A stretch of 64,000 bases of DNA from Plectrocnemia conspersa (Eukaryota; Arthropoda; Insecta; Trichoptera; Polycentropodidae): positions 27,813 through 91,812 of the forward strand of contig VTFK01000661.1 in NCBI GenBank assembly GCA_009617715.1, written 5' to 3'. Under the pieces are notes generated by a model. That model did not search any database, had not been told where the DNA came from, and worked only from the letters and a program-made list of their open reading frames with translations. Within the stretch, counting starts at the first letter, position 1, and each line of letters opens with the position of its first letter. Shown here piece by piece: positions 25,201-39,100 of this stretch. Position numbers and translations under genes: made by a program.

Positions 25201-25609
25201 TTCGCGTTCTAGGTCAAGAAGTAGGCGAACTAGGAGTCGATCTCGTTCTAGATCGCGATCAAAATCAAGCCGTCGATCGAGACGAAGGGATCGCACTCGA
25301 TCCAGGTCCAAGAACAGATCCAAGTCTCGTAGTCGAACTTGTAGAACGAAATCAAAATCGAGAAGCAAAACGCGCTCTAAACGTCGGTCACGATCTAAAT
25401 CACGGCCTGACGACGATAAGTCGAAGCATACATCGCTGCATATTAATAAAGTCACAGACCTCATACCTAAATCTGTCACTGAAAATATCATAAAAAATAC
25501 ATCTCAAATTGAAAATAAAGAGGTACCAGCCGAAGCAGCCGCTAAGTTGAATGAAAATGATAATCTCGTAAGGAAAAGATCAAAAAGTCGGTCTCTTCCT
25601 GCAGACTGA
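19215..25609 (+). CDS. AKAP17A: AKAP17A (XE7/SFRS17A) splicing-associated protein, with two apparent frameshifts
   Basis: Orthologue of A-kinase anchor protein 17A, an RS-rich nuclear-speckle protein that affects splicing and in vertebrates anchors PKA. Seven exons: 19215-19610, 23027-23547, 23867-24075, 24144-24521, 24621-24716, 24787-24967 and 25039-25609, about 783 residues. Seen: RHAWDSFFRDAQ|DMDEMKAGERPDT across the first junction, an RRM-like region (FAEVFARFGKVRRVDVP, then KVDFDRTKHLSDASVKRR), a long charged coiled coil, a Tyr/Gly/Pro-rich stretch, and a C-terminal RS domain. The frame breaks at an eight-A run (23998-24005, one base too many) and at about 24228-24233 (one too few). Correcting both restores the coiled coil in family-like sequence and keeps every splice phase. 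Exon 1 is very GC-rich, unlike the rest of the gene. Intron 1 (3.4 kb) contains nested transposons. Confidence 0.9.
20035..20335. mobile_element. Foldback MITE, about 300 bp, in AKAP17A intron 1
   Basis: TACTCTATTTGCGTTA at 20035-20050 is mirrored at 20320-20335. A longer inverted pair follows inside it: about 57 bp at 20096-20152 (containing AAATGGCAAGTTTGGG and GCTCTAAAGCACACAATACG) pairs with 20256-20313 with few mismatches. The left arm carries about 45 extra bases after the outer repeat. No coding capacity. Confidence 0.75.
21388..21859 (+). mobile_element. Internally deleted mariner element, 472 bp
   Basis: Terminal repeats of about 30 bp, TTAGGAGGACCGAAAAGTAA on the left and TTAGGTGGACCGAAAAGTAA on the right (reverse strand), with 28 of 30 matching, flanked by TA on both sides (21386-21387 and 21860-21861). 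The plus strand retains the C-terminal part of a mariner transposase: EVLPHLPHSPDFAVYDNHLF, then RSIKHSLRKKK, with PHSPDFAVYD in place of the usual PYSPDLAPSD that contains the third catalytic Asp. The first two thirds of the gene are missing. The small divergence between the ends suggests a fairly young copy. Confidence 0.9.
21898..22045. mobile_element. 148-bp foldback element
   Basis: ACAGTTGCGAAACG at 21898-21911 and CGTTTCGCAACTGT at 22032-22045 are perfect inverses. Pairing continues inward (CTGTTCAAA against TTTGAACAG, and CAAACCTAAC against a GGTAAGGTTTTG-like partner). It begins 38 bp after the mariner copy. The superfamily is not determinable from this short element. Confidence 0.75.
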
Positions 25610-25846
25610 TTCAACGAAAGTATTAAATTATATTATGTTTCTATTTCGTATATTATATATACTCAAAAGGTATTTAAAGTGTTGAATAATTAAAAGAACC
25701 AAACCCAGTATCAATTTCAATCTTAAAACATTTATTATCAAAATATTCACATTTATTTTGTACTCAGTTACATTAAAATGATCTTATTTGATTTGAAGTC
25801 AAAAACTTTTGTATGAATTTATTATTAAAATTTAATTTAAAATGTA

Positions 25847-28800
25847 CTAGTGTTTTCTATGCCCTCTCGATCTACTCCTGTCTCTCTTCTTCTTTTTGCC
25901 TTTCCTCTTCTTGTCCCTGCTGCGCCTTTCGCTGGATGAGCTTTCCGAGTCTGAGGATTTATCGCGATTATGTCGTTTGCTTTCGTATTTATTTTTTCTC
26001 GGAGGACTCCTAGAAGCCGATTTGGATCTATCGCGATTGTATTTTTTACTTTTGTGATCTTCTAGCTTATATTTAGATTTTGCGGGACTCCTAGAGTCCG
26101 ATCTAGACCTTCGTCGCTGATCGTGCCTTTTGCTGTCTTGTACATATTTCTTCGCTGTGTCTCTTTGAGGACTCCTAGAGTCTGATTTAGACCTCCGTCG
26201 TTGATCATGCCTTTTGACATCTTGTTCATACTTCTTCCCTTTGTCTCTCTGAGAACTCATAGAATCAGATCTATGCCTATTTGTGTTGAATTTTCTACTG
26301 TCGCGTTCTGTATTTTTATCGTCTCGTGATGTAGTTTCCTGTTTTATTGCCTTTTCTAATTTTACTTCGGAAGACGGTGATGTTTTTATACGGTTCTTTT
26401 TTTGTTCGGCTTTAGAATATTCTTCATATTTCGTTGAATCTAAAAATACATACATTTTCTTTAACAATATTTCCTAATTAACCACTTTTTAAATGACTTC
26501 TTACTTAGAACTTTAGAGGATCGCTGGTATTCTACTTTACTAACGACTGCTACCATGTATTCGTTTATATTAAGATTTTTTCCACCTATAGCCGTTTTCA
26601 TTATGAGTCGACCGCCATCCTCGTCAAAGCCTGAAACCTAAAAATAAATTCATTAATAAATGAAAATGTTAAGCTTGTATAAAATGTTAACATACCTGGC
26701 CATAAGTACCAATTTGTTTGCCTGTTATAACTTTGACAAAACTACCTATTGTCAACTTTAATTCCTCCTCTTTTGAACCGTCTGCTTTTTGTGAACCATT
26801 TTTAGATTCTACAATAACTTTGTCTGCTCCTAAACCCATACCTTTCGGTCGAAGAGTTGGTAATTTTAAATCTACAACACTGTCGAGAGAGTTTATACAA
26901 GCTTTGTAAAATATATGAATATTATCAATACTGCAAAAAAACTTACCCGTGTTTTCCCATTCCTTTACCGGGAGCCCAGCCCATTCCTCTTAACATTGCC
27001 ATTCCAAAATCTATAATTGGGATATTCTCGTAATCATCCAAGGTTGACTTAAAAATAAAAATTATAAAGTAGTTAAGATAATAAGATAATTTTTCATGTG
27101 AAATATGATGGTGTATTACAAGTTTTCGATAAACAGGATTAAACATTTCATTCGACAATTATTATATAATCAATAAACATTTCTTGCTATTTTCCGATTC
27201 CAAGCGACAAACATAGAGAACTTTTAGACAGGATATAATCTCGTAAAAGAGAAAATATCTCATTCAAAATAATTAATATAGATTTTGAAGAGGACAAAAC
27301 GACTACTTGAAAACTCGGAAACTCAATTGATTATTAAAGATCGGTTTGTTAATTGACAATTACACGGTTGTAAGTTTCCTACAAAGATTAAAAGATTTTG
27401 TTTGAGTTACTTATATTAATATTATATGCTTAAGTATGTACTTTAACCAATTATTTCATTGTAATTTAAGTAGCAAAATTTATCTCATATTTTAAAATAA
27501 CTACTCAGATGAGTGCAAGTAAAACATAATATATAATAATTTCAAAATCATTGTTATATTATCATCAAAGTAAAAATTGTGCCCAGGGCAAAGCCTTAAT
27601 CTGATCCCCTTCCCCCGGAAATAGTACTGATAAATACTTTTTTTTTATATGTAAACAATTTGAGATTTTTTTTGATGAACGAAAATGTCCAAGCTAGACC
27701 TTTTTTATCTTAAAAGTTCAAATTCGTAAGTACGATTTTGGCGCCCTGATTTTACACTGGAAAAAAGTATATATATATATTTACAAGTGAGACATACAAC
27801 TTTTATGATTAACCTAAGTGTATATAATAAATAAAATATTAATTTTACTGCAATTTAAGATTTTTTAAATTATTGATTAATTTTATATTCTCATGAGTAA
27901 TTTTCCCTTATAATATCAGTTATGTGAAGTCGCAACATTCTTGACTGTTAGAGTAGGAGTCAATAAATTAAATTAATATCCGGACGACAGAGCAATGGTG
28001 AGTCAATGCTTAAAAATTGAAAGTTTTGGATTCAAACTGTACATGGCCCATATTTTTTCCTGTAGTGTTTAGGGCAAAATTAAGTGGTATTAGCGTACAT
28101 GTACGGTGGTTAATCTTTCACTGTTTTGTGGTACCCCAGATGGTTATATATTTACATACATAACTGAAGAAAAAATAAATAAGAAAACATATTTATAAAA
28201 AAAAACTTTTGATTTAATATAAATGATTTCTATAGAAAATAATATCAATAAATTAAAGAGTTCAAAATAAGTAAACATTACAAAAAATATTTTATATTCA
28301 CTTTATAAAATATATTGAGAGCCTTTAATAATAAATACCACAAAGACCAAATAAGTTAATAATAGAAAAGAATTAAAATAAATTATTAAAAAATACTAAC
28401 AAAAAAGTAGTAAAATAAATAAATACAATAAAACGTTGAAAATCACTGATTTTTCTATAATTTATGATAAGTGCAATATAAAATAAATCTGTTAAATTGT
28501 TTTTGTTATTAAGATACTTAAATTTGAGTACTTTTTATAATGATTATAACTTTCAATACCTCCTTTTTACCAGCAATGTCCAAATTCTTTACCACCGGCA
28601 CGACTAAACTATCATTGCTTTGGACTGTAGGATTGTTGGATTTTTTAGATTCTTCTAACAGCTCTCTGGTGGCCTTCGCTTCCAATGTTTCATTTTCGAT
28701 TGGTTGTATAATTAATTCTATATTGTTACTCGGTTCTTTAGGCTCAGTGTCATATATTCCAGCTTCGACCTCTTTAGCTATCCTCAGTAAAGACGCAGCT

Positions 28801-29079
28801 GTTGTCGTCTTATCGTTCGGCTTAAGAGGTATGACGAGCGGTTGTTTTTCGGGAGCTTCACCTCTGAACCAAAAATAAACACAATAACATAAAATATTGA
28901 ATTCCTATAAATATGCTTTTAATTGATTTATATAATTTTATAAAAGCGGCTCACCCTATAACTTTGATTGATTTACCTTCCAAACAATCAATGAGCTGCT
29001 TTTTTTCTTCTTCTTGTTTAGGTTGGGATTTTATTGTCTTTTTGAAACCAAAAGATAACTTTTTGGTCCCATCTGCCAT
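25847..29079 (-). CDS. GPKOW: GPKOW, G-patch and KOW domain spliceosomal protein
   Basis: Orthologue of GPKOW (T54, yeast Spp2), a nuclear RNA-binding cofactor of the helicase DHX16/Prp2 in the activated spliceosome. Six exons on the minus strand: 29079-28955, 28863-28560, 27047-26947, 26879-26696, 26637-26505 and 26439-25847, giving 479 residues with consistent phase. Seen: N-terminal MADGTKKLSFGFKKT, the G-patch (IDFGMAMLRGMGWAPGKGMG) followed by LPTLRPKGMGLGAD, a KOW-type segment (GSFVKVITGKQIGTYGQVSG), and a Lys/Arg/Ser-rich tail with three tandem SDSRSP-type repeats. The second KOW region seen in the human protein is not clear; the RS-like tail takes its place. It converges with AKAP17A, 237 bp between stops. 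A minus-strand AATAAA lies at 25823-25818. Confidence 0.92.
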
Positions 29080-31296
29080 TTTGAGTTATGTTTAAAACAG
29101 AATAGTGTTAAAACCGCTATTTGACATTGACATTGCAGAGCGTTACTTACACAGTAACCAAACTAAAAATGACAACGCTGGGATAATGTTACCTGTGTAA
29201 AAAATTAAATATAGAAATTATCATTCAAGTATATTTGATATTAGCACTTTTATTAAAGTGCTTATTGCATGATGAGTATCAGCACTTTCTAAATAAATAA
29301 GTTGGAATAACGAAGATAAGATACTTAACGGCATAAATAAGCAATATTATACTCACATTGTAAGTGTGTCGCTTAGATCATGACCACATGAATAAAGTTT
29401 TGATATCTCTCCCGTTCTTGTACTTAATTTTTTTTTTCTTTGACACTTTTTACAGTTTTAATGGTTGAAACAGTATTACTCAAAATTGTTTTCTTTTAAG
29501 TTAATTTTGGTCCCTGATTTTTGTAAAATTAAAATTAGTTTTTTTTGATAATTTGCCAGCGTAAATATACATTTGAGTGTGGTCAGTATAAAGAATAAGG
29601 AGTGAACGGTTCGTAACCCAAGAGAACTGGAAATTCAAGTCACGCCACCATACATCATGGACGCTTCTGTAGAAGCAAATAATAAATAAAAAACCGCAAA
29701 TTGAGGAGCATCTTGTCCCACAAAATGACTAATACAATAATAGGCGGCTTTCATAAATTATGTCATAGTTTTAAGGGGGGGGGGGTCAGTGGAATTTCAA
29801 GTCATTTCTTAGTGCCAGTTAAGTATTTAATTTTGTTCAAATTTAAGTAGGTTGCTTAAAATTTAATTACAATACTAAAACATAGGCATCTAATAGATAG
29901 TACTGATGACTAATCTAGGCCGGGGTTCTCACGCATTGGGTCGCCTATAGAACCTAATCCGTTTTGCCCTATTGCTACAATACTTTTTATGTTTTTACTA
30001 GGGTGAGTAATTTATAAAATTTTCAAAGGAAGACACTGAAAATAAAATATTTATTTCAAAAATTTTGTTCGATGAGGACATAGAAGAAAAAATTGCTACG
30101 GAAGCAAAAAAAGGTCATTTTGCAATCTCTTGTTTATTTAGGGATGCTGCGGGAGCTAAAAATGTCACTTTAGACATTTAAGGGGGAAAATCCTTAAAAG
30201 AGGACGTCTGGTCACATTATACAAATTCCTATATTTAAAAAATATTTGTTTATATTGGAACGTGTTTCTGAAATTAAGAAATTATGTCATACAAATTTTA
30301 TTAACCAAATCCGTAAAGACATAAAACAACTTAAAAAAACTTGCGACGAGTATAACAAATTTTTATATGTTTATAAATTTACATAGCACAAATTAGAAGA
30401 ATTATTTATATAATTATTATATATTCAATGATGGATTCCTAAATATATTACCATATATAGCAATTGTACTTTGCATGCTTGTGAGAGGATAAATGAGAAA
30501 GATCATTGGTTAGTTTTTCGGTCTGAATTAAGAAACCCGGGAGTTCGTATATAAGTTTTATTAAATTTGATGTGTGTCGACTGTTTCGTAATGACGATCG
30601 AAGCCGACTGGTTTGTCAAATATTGACATTTCCGAACAAGACGGCGTTCGCGAACGCATACATGGGCGAAACGGACGTCAACAATATTTTGGAGTTCTAA
30701 AAACGATTAACGACTTTTTATGATCGAAAATGAATGAGTTGAAGCAGGTCTAAATAAAATAAATAGTCTTAAAATTGTAAAAAAAAATAATATATAGCAC
30801 TAAACAAATACGAACATTTTATATTTTCTTCATCATAATTTACAATTTTAAAGTGTCTCAATAATTTCAGTTACCAAGGGCCGCAAGTTTTCTCTGAAAG
30901 GCCCCGAATATAAAACTGTATTTAAATTAATATTCGTCTAATATTTTACAACTTCCACCAAATCCTTTGATTTTCTAAAAAAATATCGTAATTAAATCAC
31001 GTTAACTAGCTGTGTGGAATCCATATTTTTTAACATTATAGTCTCCGTGTTTGTTTGCCCACTTGAGTTATTGAGCGGAGGAACATCTTCATATATGTAT
31101 ATCAACTATCTTGATTATTATAAAATATTTATTCTTATATATGTATTTTTATCATCACATTAGTAACATTATTAATGTATTAAGTAAATCAGCAAATATA
31201 ATAATAAACAAACATACGTATATATTTTAATAATTAACATAATCATATTTAGTAGGTAAATAATAAATAAATATTTAATACTAATTATGTGTCATT
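29080..31296. other. Gene-free region between GPKOW and RALGAPB
   Basis: 2.2 kb. It holds the GPKOW 5' flank, an 11-G run at 29775-29785, and segments resembling hAT ends near 29925 (GGGGTTCTCACGCATTGGG) and 30881 (CAGTTACCAAGGGCCGC). A minus-strand AATAAA for RALGAPB lies about 30 bp after its stop. No protein-coding gene is supported; the longest sensible peptide (30065-30180, plus) is short and unrecognised. Confidence 0.55.
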
Positions 31297-34200
31297 TTAG
31301 TCAAAGCTTGAAACAGGATCGGCAAATAATGAAGTGAGCAATTCGGGTTCGGTGAGATCACGTTTAAATTTTTGTGCAATTTCTTGTATTTTATGTCTTC
31401 TTCGAACATGAGGTAGTTGATAACTGAAATTTAAAAATATTATTTTTTCACTCTGCAGATTAAAACATATCAATGTATTATAAATAGTATACCAATCGTC
31501 ATGAAGACGCGCCCGTCTGGCTATGTTCAACGCAGTATGCCGTAGAGCTGAAGGCAATCTACGTAGTTCCAAAACGGCGCCATCTGCAAGAGGTCCGGCT
31601 GGACATCCGTTTCCTGATCCAGTGCTGGTTCCGCCCTGTGCTCTAACGCGTACTAATCCTGATCCCAAAAGTTGTGCCCAAATTATACATACTTCCGATC
31701 GGCGCCAAGCAATTCCTGTTTCAGTGTATCTTAAGATTCCGTCTGTAAAAATAGCAGATTAATAACATATTGAAATCTTATATGTATGTATACAATGAGC
31801 ACATTGTACTAACCAATAGAAAGATCTAAGTGATCTTCATAATTCTCCAGCCAGATTATCAATATTTTTGTGGAATGTTGGCGATTTCTTCTTCCGCTTC
31901 CTAATGTTTAAATAAATAAGTATGATAGGTAGAAGCGTATTATTAAATATATACAAACCTGCAGAACAGAAACTTGAATTTGGCGAATGTTTTTCAAAAT
32001 CAAGTGATAGCGTTCTAGGTTTATCGGCCGTGCTCATTTTGGTAGTTGATGCAGTGATTGTAGAAAGTTGACTGCCAGATTCGTTATTGCTTTTGTCATA
32101 CCAGTTGATTCCGGGGACGCTATTTGACACGTCCCATGATGATGCGCTGTTTCCGGAGCCAATGCTACAGTTTGATATGCAGTTTCCTTCAGGATCAGAT
32201 TTGTTTTGCGAATCGCCGATATCCGTGTCAACATCGTCTTTGTCGGAGGGTACTATAAACGCGACTTCAGAGCTTGCATCAGCCCAATAAAGAATATGCG
32301 TATCTCCATTGTACAAAGCTCCTCCGTGGTTTTCCGGATCTATATTACTAGTGGACGATTTTAGTGTGTCCGAATTATCCTGGCTATCATTTTCGGTCTC
32401 TGAAGTAGCAGACGGAATGTAACTCGTGTCTATGTGTCCGGTCCATCCTGCGTGTTCTTTCACTCGAACCGGCCACCCTAATCTATATTTTGTATAATAA
32501 TATAGTTACAATCAAGACACAAAGTAAAATATAATTTGTTAATGTATACCCTCTTAACATCTCGAGGAATGCGGGACTGACAGTCTCACGACTGCGGGTG
32601 TTTCGTAAAATATCATTGGGGTGGCTCTGTCCTCGAGCACAATAAAATACGTGGACTGTAGCAGCGGCACGAGCCCCCAATTTATCTAACGCTCCTAGTT
32701 CACGTCTAAATTCTTCGCTCGATGAATCCAATAATAAAAGCTTTGGAACGTTATTCTACAAAAATTGATATATGTTCTATAAAAATATTTATATAGTGAA
32801 TGTATTTGTAAATCAGACCAATAAATTACTTTTTTTTCTCCCCCGATATTCAGAAAACCAAAATGGGATAGAAATAGCCGAGCAGTTTGAAATTCTTGAA
32901 CGGGTTCCGGTGGCACGCATTCTTCTGGAATCTAAGTACAGAATTAAAATAAAAGTGGCCTCGATAAGCAAATAAGTTTAGAATTGTAAATATATATATA
33001 ATACTGATTGGTTTTCAGGATTATCCCTCGATGCTTTTTCTATAGCAGCTTGTGTTTCGAGTAATTTGAAGAGTTGGGTAGAACCTGGATCGTTAAGTGA
33101 TCTCAGAACGCTTTCTAACGATGGGAAGGACTTGTCTCTGTAAGCGTGATATCAAGTTTTTATTTAAAGTGCTGTAAATAAGAAGTTTTAATAAATTAAT
33201 TTTTATTACGCAGCAGATGGAGGTCCTTGTGGCAATGGAGTACAAACTGGCGGAGCTGCGGGCGGTGGTTCCCAGAAAGGTACCGGTCTAGTGCCTCTGC
33301 ATGCTCCTGCACGTCCTCCAGCGCGACTGCGAGCTAACTGCCTCAACTGTAGTGTCCATGCATGTCTTCCAAACGCTCCTCTTAAAATAACTAAAAAGAA
33401 GAGACATTCAATATGTAAGCAAAATGAAGCATTTAAGAAAATGTGTGATATAAACCAGTAAGTGTAGGTTGAGGATCTTGATCGTTTGCAAGCGGTTCCT
33501 CGAGAAGTGCTAATAACGTGCTGTCATCGGCTACGAAATAACGAAATCTGTAACAAAATAATAATTTAATCGCAATTATAGCAAGAATAATATGCTTGCT
33601 GTGTACCTGTGTATTGGGGTACGACTTGATGGCGTACAGTGCTTAGCCAATGTACGTTCATCTAATAAAGAACCCAATGAAGCAGCACCACATGCACTCG
33701 GAAGACCTCCGACCTTTAATAATAGCAAATTATGAATTTGTTAATTAAATATTGTATTTAATATTAACCTGTTCTAAAATAAGAGCTAGTAGATTTTCTG
33801 CGGCATCACGCACTCTCATTGAAACTGGTTTAAGCTCCTTCTCGTCTTTCATTTTAACAGGATCTCCAGGTTTTCCTATAATTTATAGTTTTCATAAATG
33901 TCGAATTTAATGCATATTAATGAAAACGTGATCTAACCGACGCTTTTAGAGCCTGATATGCCAAGTTCAACAACTTCCATAACTGTAGCGAAACACTCTG
34001 GATCGGCTAGGAGAGGTGCCTGTAGCCACGCCGCTAAGCATTGATATGCTGCGACTACTGAAGAATGGAGATCCCGAGAATGAGCTGGAGGTGGCCGGGA
34101 ACATTGCACTGTTATGTAGTCACAGATCCATCGGATAGCTCTTTTGCACTCGAGGCTATCTATATTTTTATAACCAAAGATATATTACACTTTTGTTAAA

Positions 34201-36133
34201 TTTATTGCGAAAATATAATAATTAAAACTAAAGAATCTCACCTACGAAATAATCTGAATGCAATAATAAATAAATAATATACTTTTAGGAATAACTATTG
34301 TAGATCTGTTGTTAATTATACCTGAAGAGCTGTTGTGTAATCTCGCCAGTCCTGCTAAGAGTTCAAGTGCGGCCAGTGAAACGGTTAGATCTGATTTCCA
34401 CGACGATATTAATCTATGACATACTAGATATGTGGCTCTAACTAGCAATGGTGCTCCTGTAAAAAATTACATTACATTAAAATTTAGACTTTGCATTCAT
34501 GGCAATACATAGGATGTTCTATATTTTGCATTAAGGTTTAAATAACTGAAATTAGTTCGTTTATTTGAAAAAAGAGAGTAGTTTGTTTGAAAAATAAAGA
34601 GAATTTAAACCATAATGCGCCAACCTATAAAACGTTGTAGTGTTATCATATTTATGTCAACCCTTTGAGTAGTGAGTTAATCTATACACATTTGTTAATT
34701 TATTGGAATAAACCTGGGAATGAGTTATTTTTATGTATTTTTCCATAATTATTTATTATTTTATATTGCATTTATAGTAAATTATAAAAAAAATCAGTGA
34801 TTCTCCATGTTTAATGCTTTGATTTATTTTACTCCTTTTTTGTGTAAGTATATTTAATAATTTATTTTATTACTTTTTTATTATTAAATTTCGTTAATTT
34901 ATTTAATATATTTTTTATACGTTATTCGGCTTTTGTGTTATTCGGATTTTTTTATTTTAATTCGGAGGCTCTCAATATTTTTTATAAAATTATTATAAAA
35001 TATTTTTTGTTATGTTCATTTATTTCCTACTATTGCTTCGCCTAATAATTAAAATTAAAATGAGTATAAAATTACAGTACGCGTCGAAACTAAAAACTGT
35101 TTGTATGTGGTGTAAAAATCTTAAAAAGTAAAAGCAATTGCAAAATAAACGAATAAATAAAAACGTGAATTACCAAAGCCATGTGTCGAGGGATCAATGT
35201 CTTTTAGAAGCGAATCTGCGTTGGGAAAATCGTCAATGGAAGATAACGCTCCTTGATGGCTGCTCGACGAGCTATGTGCTCCCGGGCCTGTGCTGTCTCC
35301 TTCCGAGCGCCCTGAGGCACCAACGTTGATAAAAAAGCATGATTTAACTTGCGGTCAAGCGGCAAAAGTGAACGATAACAAAACATTCGAGCAAAATGAT
35401 ATATGCATATGACAATCGCCGATCTACTGTTCTAATAGTCTCTGGGATATTTTGTAATCTTAAATCTGAATAACTAAACAAAGCGTATAAATTTCTAAAT
35501 GTGTCTTATTCAGAATTAGATAACTTTTTAATGAATGCAGATAATTTACAAACTGGTGCATATACATACTTTTTACTATGAATAATAAACACAGCATTCT
35601 CACCACTTGCTACCTGAGGAGCGTTGAATATACCGTTGGATGAACCGTAAGGAGCGTGACTGACGCACAAATATAGCGCTGACAACAAGGGGACGGCCAG
35701 TGGAGGCCACCATTCGGCTTGCACTGCATTTACCACCAGCAGCGATACTCTTCCGCTCAAATCTCCGAAAGTCAAACCTCTGAAAATATAAAAATTAATT
35801 GAAAAACGCATAATACAAATTTATTAAAATGTCTATTTTTACCTGTCTGGGTTTCCGGGGAGTTCTTTTATTGGTAAATTTTGCAGATGATGCGGAACGA
35901 CCAAAAGCGACAGCAAAATAGAAATGCTAGCTCTGCGAAGCTCCTTTTTATCAATGTTGCCACAGTTTAGTTTTAGTTCCTTTTCTGGCAGAACTTTTTC
36001 TAGCGCGTCAATGAAATCAGGCACAAGAATGTAGACTCCGTCCAAATCCAATCTAAAAATGATTGTAGATTAATGTATGAAGATAAAAATTAATAGCTCG
36101 GTTTCTCTCCAGATTATAAGATGAATCTCAATT

Positions 36134-36165
<32 letters not shown>

Positions 36166-39100
36166 CCTGAAAATATCAGATGTGTTAATAAGTATGCTGG
36201 GAACTGTAGCAGGATCTTGTAGTCCTCTTTGTATTGCAATGTAGAATCTAGCATAATAGGCTGCAAGAACAGTCTCTCTGGATTGTTTGGAAGTGAAAAT
36301 GCGGCATAAAGCTCCTAAAGCTTCAGCCCTCCCTATAATTAATAAATGGAAGTTTATCCATGTCCATTTAAAATTTATTTATTAATTAAATTTAAATAAT
36401 GCAATGTGAGTGCATAAAAACAAGTTGGGGCAAACTCTATATAATTAAAAAAAACGTTTTTTTCAAGAATCAGTTCAAAGTAGTCTAAATACCATATCTC
36501 ACACGTGTTCGAATAAACTGGTCCACTGAATTAGGTAAAAACTCAATTTAATAAAAAAACACTGGAATATGATTAGGGTTCTCAATTATTCGTATTTTTC
36601 AACTATTTTAATATTGAATAAAAAATGGATAATGAACACATAACAGTAGCACACATATTACGTTCATCTATATGCATAAATAAGCTTATTCCTACAAACG
36701 AATAAGGACGGTTAATGTGGTCATCGGGAAACAAACACAATAGTTTTGTTTATAAAGGGTCACCCGGGAGAAATACTCATGCGTCATTTAAAAGGATGAG
36801 TTTGGCAATACGACCAAATTGGTTTAAATGAGCATTTTGTCCATTCGTCTAAGAGTGTATAAAAGGGTTGAGACTTGCACACACATATTGCAAGGACTCT
36901 GCTTCCACGATTACTATACTTTGGACTTTATAGTCTACTATAAACCTTTTATTAACCAGCGCCCAATATTGGCCGTGATGATATTGGTATACATATTAAC
37001 TTGTGCGATTAAAATATATACTCGACATATTTTATCATTGGTTAATAAAAGTCACACCACTCGGCCTCAAAACTTAATTTAAAAAATGTACCTGGTTGAT
37101 AGTTATGTATTTGAAGGCCAGGGGGAAGATCTGGTAGAGATGGTGGAGGCGTTCCTTCTACTCGTTCTACATGTTAGAATATTAATTTATTGTAATTATA
37201 TATACATTAAATAAAACACTATCTACTTATTAAAATTTATACATTTGATGTTTTATATACTTTAAAATTGATATAAGTTAAAAAAAAAACAACTTTATAT
37301 TTTATTGAAGTACATAAACGTAGCAATAATATTAGTTAGATTTTGTATTAAACATATCCATATTGAGTAAAATTATATAAAAAAGCAATTGATTAAATTT
37401 CAATGAGTAGATTAGACTTGAGGGAATATTTACGGTTTGAAGTGTTCTGTGAAAACGTTCCTATAAGAGCGGCTTCAAATAACCAATCGCCGAAAAGATG
37501 AAGTATCGAATTGACTCTAGGCCGTACTGGGGCAAGTGGAGGTCGCTCGTTACTATCTATTATATAATATAAAATGTAATAAAATCTGTTTATAAAACTA
37601 TCGAAAAATGGATTATTGTTTAGTGAAGCTTACAGGTTAACGGCGTTGGGTTAGGCGGCGTAGTCGGAGCGATACTGACAGGACGGCTAGATGTTAATCC
37701 GATAAGTGACGATCTTGGCAATCCTAATTGTTATATAATTTTTATAAATACTTTTAAACATTTAAACAAATATGTAAGTGTTATAAATAATTACAAAATG
37801 GATGCAACATGCTGATGTTAGTGGTGAAATTAATTAGAAAAATAAAAAAAACTTAAATAATATCTAGACACAAATATTTGATGTGGTATATTATATATAA
37901 AAACACAAATGAAATATTATGCTTCAATAACTCGTCATAAAGAAAACATTCAAACATTAATTGTGACGTTAAAAAATTTAAAGAATAAAATGATAGATGA
38001 CGACAATTGTTATGGGAAGCGTGTGAAAAGAGCAAAAACAAAACACGGCACAATGAAACAAACATGCTTCAGACTCCTTACGGTTAGTCTGGTGTCCACT
38101 AGCAACACTGAAGCTCTTAGCGAGGCGTCTGTGCGGCGTTGGAGTGCCAGCTCCTTGGCTAGCCCCATGGCCAGTTCCCTGAGTTGAAACTTGTCCTACA
38201 CAGCTTTCACTTACTTCTGTCCACCAGCTCGGCTGGCTAACCCCTGCGCTCATCCCAATAAAATAATACAACTCGAAAATTTTTATTAAGTTTAAACCGC
38301 AAATTAAAACCACTAACAATAAAAAGAAACAGCTCCGTTAAACGGTTAGTTTGTATAATTTTGTACATGTACACCTTTATAAAAATGACCATAACCAAAA
38401 ATCAGTAACCCTTAAATAAAAAAATCACTTCCATATTGTGTTATAAAGGTTAATCTTAAGCTTTGAAATAAGAGTTAAAATGTTAAATAAAACACTCATT
38501 TACTACAACAACGAGATTACTCAAAAAATTATATTTTTAATAAACTTCTGAAACTCGCTACAAGAGAGTTAATTATGTCAGTATTACATCATCAAATCTA
38601 ATTAAATTTCACATAAAATCATAATTTTTTATTTTTATATTGTGTCTAAATATCAGCAGTCACCAACATTTTGGACCTCATGGACCACTAAACTCAAAAT
38701 GTTGATCCCGCAGACCGCAACCAAGATTTTTTTATAAAAGTAATATTCTAAATTTGAAATGGTATTTGTTTTTCTGTGAGGGAGATTTAGTGCTCGCCCG
38801 TTTATTGCTGCCACGGCCAGCTACGACGATCTGGGGATGTAATTGGATTAGCCCGTTTTCCTACTGGACTTTTATGACCGATGTGCTAGTTCTTTAGAGT
38901 AAGTCTGTCATCTGTCATCTGAACAGGTTTGAGGCGGCCGTTAAATATTTTGAACAAGTGGGAGATCTGACAACTTTACTTGATAGTTAACCTTAGTTAA
39001 TGTTTTCCTAGCCTTTTCTAATCTCATGGAAAACTATTAATTTGGTTAATTAAAATCAAGCTAGGTTGAAACTTATATGATATTTATGAAGTGCTTTACA

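Noticed and set aside
26283..26477. Plus-strand open frame opposite GPKOW
   Set aside because: Antisense to a confirmed coding exon with family similarity.
29775..29785. 11-G run as a regulatory quadruplex
   Set aside because: A single G tract without partner tracts; more likely a repeat edge or sequencing-prone homopolymer.
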